The notes beneath the pieces are model-generated. The model saw only the letters and a list, made by a program, of their open reading frames with translations. It did no database searches and had not been told where the DNA came from. From an uncultured Gemmatimonadota bacterium (GTDB lineage: Bacteria; Gemmatimonadota; Gemmatimonadetes; Gemmatimonadales; Gemmatimonadaceae): a stretch of 10,308 nt of DNA. Positions 7,449 to 10,308 of the stretch are shown one piece after another (the stretch's first letter is position 1; each line of letters opens with the position of its first letter). Position numbers and translations under genes: made by a program. The stretch lies in assembly GCA_946478895.1 (NCBI GenBank), contig CAMLDY010000091.1:1-10308 (forward strand), given 5' to 3'.

Positions 7449-8756
7449 TTACTGCGTCGTCGCCACTCTCGCTGCGCGCGCGTTCCGCAAAAACGCGATG
7501 AATTCCGCCGGCTCACGAGTGAGGCCGCTGAAGGTGGCGCGAACCGAACCGGCCCCGTCCACGACTGCATAGAGCGGAAGTGCTACCGTTCCGAACGTCC
7601 GCTCCTGAAAAGACTGCTGTCGCTGGTAGATCTCTCCATCACCGTCGGTGTAGAGTCGCGCAAGCACGAACTGCCCCAGCTCCGCACCGACGTCGGGACG
7701 GCTGAAAATGTTCGCCTCCATCCATCGGCAATTGGTGCAGGTGTAGCCGGTAAAGTCGATGAACACCAGCTTGCCCGACGCCCGCGCCGTCTCGAGTGCA
7801 GCAGTGTAGTCGTTGAGGATCCAGGTGGGAGTCGTGCCGGCCGTCGACGCGAGGAGCGTCGGTGACGCTGGTGGGAGGAATGCCTCGACCTGACGCAACG
7901 GCTTGCCGCCAATTCCAGACGCCAGCCAGATAGCTACGAGGAGCACGCCGAGCGCAGCCGCAGTTCCCCGCACTCGCGATCCGGCATCATCTTTTTTCTC
8001 ACCTAGCGCGAGGCGCGCCAGGTAGAGCGCACCGAACATGGCGAGAATCGCCCAGAGCGTCAGCACTGTCGCGCGCGTAAAGACGCCCCAACCCAACACG
8101 AGATCGGCGTTGGACACGAACTTCACCGCGGCTCCGACCTCGAGCACTCCGATCAGGACGCGGAGAGTCTGCATCCACCGACCTGCGCGGGGGAGGCGTG
8201 CCAGGAACCTCGGCGCCAGCGCGAGCATAACGAACGGTGCGGCAAACGCCGTCGAGTAGATAAGCATGCCAACAACCGGAGTCGTCCATGAGCCTTGCGC
8301 GGCGAGGACGAGCAGCGTTCCGACGAACGGCGCGGTGCAGGTCAGCGACGTCATGGTGAAGGCGGCGCCCATAAAAAGCGCGCCGATTGATCCCCGCTCT
8401 TGTTGTGCGGCGCGGTTTGCGGTCGTGAGCACGCGCCACGGAACCTGGACTTTCAGCCATCCGAACAAGCCCGCCGCGAAGACCAGGAACAGAGCGGCGA
8501 GCAGAAGATTGACGTACGGATCGGCGGCAAATCGGTTGAGCCCGGCCGCACCGAAGATCGCCGCCAACACCAGGCCGAAAACCGTAAAGGTGGCGATGAT
8601 TCCCGCGCCGAATAGCAGCGCCCGCCGCACCGCCGAATCGTGTCGCTCCGGATCCGAAAAGTATGCGACTGTCACCGGGACCATCGGGAAGACGCACGGG
8701 GTCAGCAGCGATAGAAGACCCGTGGTCGCCGCGAGCCAGAGAAACGCGCTGCTCAC
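7449..8756 (-). CDS. dsbD: DsbD-type thiol:disulfide interchange protein, membrane channel plus C-terminal thioredoxin domain
   Basis: This protein carries reducing equivalents from cytoplasmic thioredoxin across the inner membrane to periplasmic thiols. From GTG 8756 it is 435 aa. The beta domain (about 1-285) has roughly eight hydrophobic helices, with the redox Cys pair Cys21 in TPCVFPMVP and Cys140 in SLTCTAPF. The gamma domain (about 305-435) is thioredoxin-like, with FIDFTGYTCTNCRWME (Cys340 and Cys343) and a cis-Pro candidate at 394 (ALPLY). The GTG overlaps the stop of the upstream alpha-domain gene as GTGA. The frame is open further upstream, but that would overlap the alpha gene in another frame and adds only an Arg/Gln-rich stretch, so GTG 8756 is preferred. 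No Shine-Dalgarno is visible, so translation is probably coupled. In E. coli all three domains are one chain; here they are two. Confidence 0.93.
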   Translation of the reverse strand: MSSAFLWLAATTGLLSLLTPCVFPMVPVTVAYFSDPERHDSAVRRALLFGAGIIATFTVFGLVLAAIFGAAGLNRFAADPYVNLLLAALFLVFAAGLFGWLKVQVPWRVLTTANRAAQQERGSIGALFMGAAFTMTSLTCTAPFVGTLLVLAAQGSWTTPVVGMLIYSTAFAAPFVMLALAPRFLARLPRAGRWMQTLRVLIGVLEVGAAVKFVSNADLVLGWGVFTRATVLTLWAILAMFGALYLARLALGEKKDDAGSRVRGTAAALGVLLVAIWLASGIGGKPLRQVEAFLPPASPTLLASTAGTTPTWILNDYTAALETARASGKLVFIDFTGYTCTNCRWMEANIFSRPDVGAELGQFVLARLYTDGDGEIYQRQQSFQERTFGTVALPLYAVVDGAGSVRATFSGLTREPAEFIAFLRNARAARVATTQ

Positions 8757-9292
8757 TGCGGTCGGCTGAGTCGAAGGGTGACGCCGACGCTGTCGGTGCG
8801 CGGCGGGAGACACAGCTTGTCGCTGCACACCTGATATCGCGCGGTGACCTGGACCTTTCTGGTGCCGGTTCCCGCTTTGCCGGGAACGCCTACTGGAATG
8901 GTGAAGCGCGGACTTCCGGAGTAGAGCTCGGTCTCGATCCCGAAATTGTTGTCGAAGAGTCTCTCGGGTTTGGGCGCGTCGATCAGGCCGCGAATGATCA
9001 CGTCGGCTGCGCCGAGCAGCTGGATGCGCAAAGGAATCGGGCCACCCGGCTTCTGATTGAGCGAATAGATGTGCCAGCCCTTCGCGATGTCAGCCTGAAC
9101 CGTTATTGGAACGGCGCGTCCGACCGTCAGCAGCCGGTCGCGTGCTCCGACCAGGCTCCAGTGCACGGGTCGCAGCGATGCCGATGTGCTCGCGGCTCTG
9201 GTATTGTCGGGCCAATTGACTGCGGTCGAAGAAGAACGCGCGTGGCTCGCCGACGCCAGGGGAAGCAGTAGGAGATAGACGAGTTTGTTCAT
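8753..9292 (-). CDS. DsbD alpha-type periplasmic domain protein (separate N-terminal part of DsbD)
   Basis: This is a 179-aa secreted protein with a signal peptide (MNKLVYLLLLPLASASHA, likely cleaved around residue 18). The rest is an immunoglobulin-like DsbD alpha domain: GWHIYSLNQKPGGPIP (72-87) is a typical family segment, and CSDKLC (Cys156 to Cys161) followed by LPP is the redox pair that passes electrons from the membrane partner to target proteins. The first gene of a two-gene unit, it ends in a GTGA overlap with the channel/thioredoxin gene. ATG 9292 is preferred because GGGAGAG lies immediately upstream; a TTG at 9301 in frame would add three residues. TATATT (complement of 9301-9306) could be a -10 box giving an almost leaderless mRNA, but no good -35 accompanies it. 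Likely roles are cytochrome c maturation or periplasmic disulfide reduction; the exact target is unknown. Confidence 0.88.
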   Translation of the reverse strand: MNKLVYLLLLPLASASHARSSSTAVNWPDNTRAASTSASLRPVHWSLVGARDRLLTVGRAVPITVQADIAKGWHIYSLNQKPGGPIPLRIQLLGAADVIIRGLIDAPKPERLFDNNFGIETELYSGSPRFTIPVGVPGKAGTGTRKVQVTARYQVCSDKLCLPPRTDSVGVTLRLSRPQ

Positions 9293-9343
9293 CTCTCCCA
9301 AATATACACCTCAGTGCGGCGCGATCCGTGCAAGTCCGGGACG

Positions 9344-9355
9344 GATTCCGGAATC
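9344..9355. repeat. 12-bp perfect palindrome in divergent intergenic region, possible operator
   Basis: GATTCCGGAATC reads the same on both strands. It lies between the divergent dsbD-alpha (start 9292) and DUF421 (start 9373) genes, 18-29 nt upstream of the preferred DUF421 ATG. A dimeric regulator could bind here, but a 12-bp palindrome is expected by chance a few times per 10 kb, so the call is weak. If the GTG at 9328 were the true DUF421 start, it would be coding sequence. Confidence 0.3.
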
Positions 9356-9372
9356 ACCCCTTCCCTGGCGGA

Positions 9373-9927
9373 ATGTCCGAGCACGCGCCCTTCTTCTTCG
9401 ACAGCTGGTACTACATCGGCCGCGCGGCAGCGCTGAGCGCGCTTGGCTTCGTCGCGATGGTGGTGATGCTTCGCGGCTCGGGAAAACGAACGCTGTCAAA
9501 GCTCAACGTTTTCGACTTCGTTTTTGTTGTAGCGTGCGGATCGGTTCTGGCCGCGACCATCATCAGCAAGGATACGACACTCGCGGAGGGCATTGTCTCG
9601 CTCGGCGTGCTCGTCTCGATCCAGGTAGTACTTGCCAAGATCGCGGCCTACTCACCAGCAGCCGAACGTATCATCAATGGCGAGCCGACGCTTCTGTTCT
9701 CGAACGGGAGATTCATCGACTACGCGCTCAAGCGTGAGCGCGTGACGCGAGAAGAGGTCCGTGCCGCGATTCGCGAGGAGGGCATCACCAACGTCGAAGA
9801 CGTCACGGCCGTGGTCCTTGAGAACGATGGCACGCTGACGGTCGCATGGGATTCCCATAGAGCGGGCAGATCTGCGCTGGTCGACGCAAAGTTGCCCAAG
9901 AAGGAAAAGGGTCACCGGAAGTCCTGA
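9373..9927 (+). CDS. DUF421 (YetF/YcaP-like) membrane protein
   Basis: This 184-aa protein of the DUF421 family is of unsettled biochemical role; B. subtilis YetF and E. coli YcaP are better-known relatives. Three hydrophobic N-terminal segments are seen (about 13-33, 45-63 and 69-89). The family signature GSGKRTLSKLNVFDFV (35-50) lies between the first two. A soluble C-terminal domain begins near 100 with EPTLLFSNGRF, then RERVTREEVRAAIREEGI, then VVLENDGTLTV, and ends in a Lys-rich tail. ATG 9373 is preferred (a weak GGCGGA is adjacent); GTG 9328 would add 15 residues (giving 199 aa) that do not look like the family and would cover the intergenic palindrome. It is divergent from the dsbD-type pair and followed by a hairpin, so it is probably a single-gene transcript. 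Confidence 0.85.
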   Translation: MSEHAPFFFDSWYYIGRAAALSALGFVAMVVMLRGSGKRTLSKLNVFDFVFVVACGSVLAATIISKDTTLAEGIVSLGVLVSIQVVLAKIAAYSPAAERIINGEPTLLFSNGRFIDYALKRERVTREEVRAAIREEGITNVEDVTAVVLENDGTLTVAWDSHRAGRSALVDAKLPKKEKGHRKS

Positions 9928-9930
9928 TTC

Positions 9931-9954
9931 GCCGACCGTGCGCTGGGGGTCGGC
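9931..9954 (+). terminator. GC-rich hairpin after the DUF421 gene, possible terminator
   Basis: GCCGACC (9931-9937) pairs perfectly with GGTCGGC (9948-9954) around a 10-nt loop, 3 nt past the DUF421 stop codon. No T-run follows, so it is not a classic intrinsic terminator; it could act with Rho or simply protect the mRNA 3' end. The placement is right, but the support is limited to the stem. Confidence 0.35.
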
Positions 9955-10033
9955 CGCCGCTCTCGCGTTGGCCAAGCTCAGCCACGTGGTTTATGTTTTG
10001 CGTTTGTTACGGGCAATCAAGCCGAGAATTCCG

Positions 10034-10308
10034 GTGCAAACTCAGACCGCGAAAAACACGGGATACCGAACCTTTCTCGACCCCCGCGGACGTCGCTGGG
10101 AGGTGTGGATGGTCCACCCGTCCGCGATCGAACGCCGGAAAATGGAACGGCGCACGCCTGTCGAGAACGCGGTCAACCTGATCGAACAACGAGTACTCGG
10201 CGACCGGCGCACGAGCGCCGGCGCGCGCGGCGCCGTTGCGACTGAATACAGTGCCGGCTGGCTTTGCTTCGCCAGCAACGGCGAAAAACGGCGACTGGCT
10301 CCGGTGCC
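10034..10308 (+). CDS. Hypothetical arginine-rich protein (3' end outside window)
   Basis: An open frame runs from before 9928 to the window edge without a stop. GTG 10034 is the most plausible start, giving 91 complete visible residues; GTG 9986 and TTG 9968 are in-frame alternatives. The visible protein has an aromatic N-terminal block YRTFLDPRGRRWEVW (11-25), an Arg/Glu-rich middle (33-40 IERRKMER and 57-59 DRR), and GWLCFASNGEKRRLAPV (75-91) at the edge. It has no signal peptide or membrane segment. I do not recognise a named family; the layout is reminiscent of short uncharacterised proteins in Gemmatimonadota, from memory and unverified. Coding is supported by the clean frame and by conserved-looking Trp/Arg motifs, while the overlapping frames end early. 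A weak promoter-like pair (TTGGCC 9968-9973, TATGTT 9992-9997, 18-nt spacer) lies upstream. Function is unknown. Confidence 0.6.
   Translation, partial: MQTQTAKNTGYRTFLDPRGRRWEVWMVHPSAIERRKMERRTPVENAVNLIEQRVLGDRRTSAGARGAVATEYSAGWLCFASNGEKRRLAPV

Noticed and set aside
7014..7570. Small - strand frames opposite the end of the LPG_synthase_TM gene
   Set aside because: They are antisense to a well-supported membrane protein gene or overlap the dsbD-type gene in another frame, and carry no recognisable motif.
8757..8828. A 24-residue N-terminal extension of the dsbD channel gene
   Set aside because: It overlaps the alpha-domain gene in another frame and gives an Arg/Gln-rich stretch; the GTG at 8756 in the GTGA overlap is a better start.
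9301..9306. TATATT (- strand) as a -10 box for the dsbD pair
   Set aside because: The only TTG-type -35 candidate is 21 nt away and weak; it is not strong enough to list as a promoter.
10202..10235. Dense GC-rich run with short inverted repeats
   Set aside because: It falls inside the last coding frame and reads as Arg/Ala/Gly codons; no convincing stem followed by a T-run.

Overview
This is a gene-dense, GC-rich stretch of a bacterial chromosome. It holds seven complete protein genes plus a probable split partner, with one gene cut at each edge. No RNA gene, insertion sequence, CRISPR array or phage gene is visible. The mix of Fe-S type PurF, pyruvate phosphate dikinase, a DsbD-type thioredoxin with a YTCTNC active site, and GTG starts in tightly coupled operons fits a GC-rich environmental bacterium. 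My best guess is Gemmatimonadota or a related group, but this rests on general resemblance only and no marker gene proves it.

Region 1 (1-4485, + strand) is central metabolism: the C-terminal end of purL, then purF 1 nt later, then ppdK 5 nt after purF. PurL and PurF are steps of de novo IMP synthesis. PPDK interconverts ATP + phosphate + pyruvate with AMP + pyrophosphate + PEP.

Region 2 (4514-7448, + strand) continues in the same direction after a 28-nt gap. It holds a GT4 glycosyltransferase, a membrane-anchored NodB-family polysaccharide deacetylase and an LPG_synthase_TM (flippase-like) membrane protein. The last two junctions are 4-nt ATGA overlaps, so the three products are probably made together. 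Together they look like a small envelope glycan or glycolipid pathway: sugar transfer on the cytoplasmic face, N-deacetylation, and a membrane protein that may move or handle the lipid-linked product. The substrate is unknown.

Region 3 (7449-9292, - strand) converges on region 2 with no base between the two stop codons. It encodes a DsbD-type disulfide reductase split into two genes: a secreted alpha domain, and a membrane channel plus thioredoxin domain, joined by a GTGA overlap. It would carry electrons from the cytoplasm to periplasmic thiols.

Region 4 (9293-10308, + strand) has an 80-bp divergent intergenic region with a 12-bp perfect palindrome, a DUF421 (YetF/YcaP-like) membrane protein, a GC-rich hairpin just after it, and the start of a small arginine-rich gene of unknown function that runs off the right edge.

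The most interesting leads are the three-gene glycan cassette, in which the glycosyltransferase lacks the first Glu of the EX7E motif, and the unrecognised gene at the right edge. Most of the window is otherwise ordinary housekeeping sequence.
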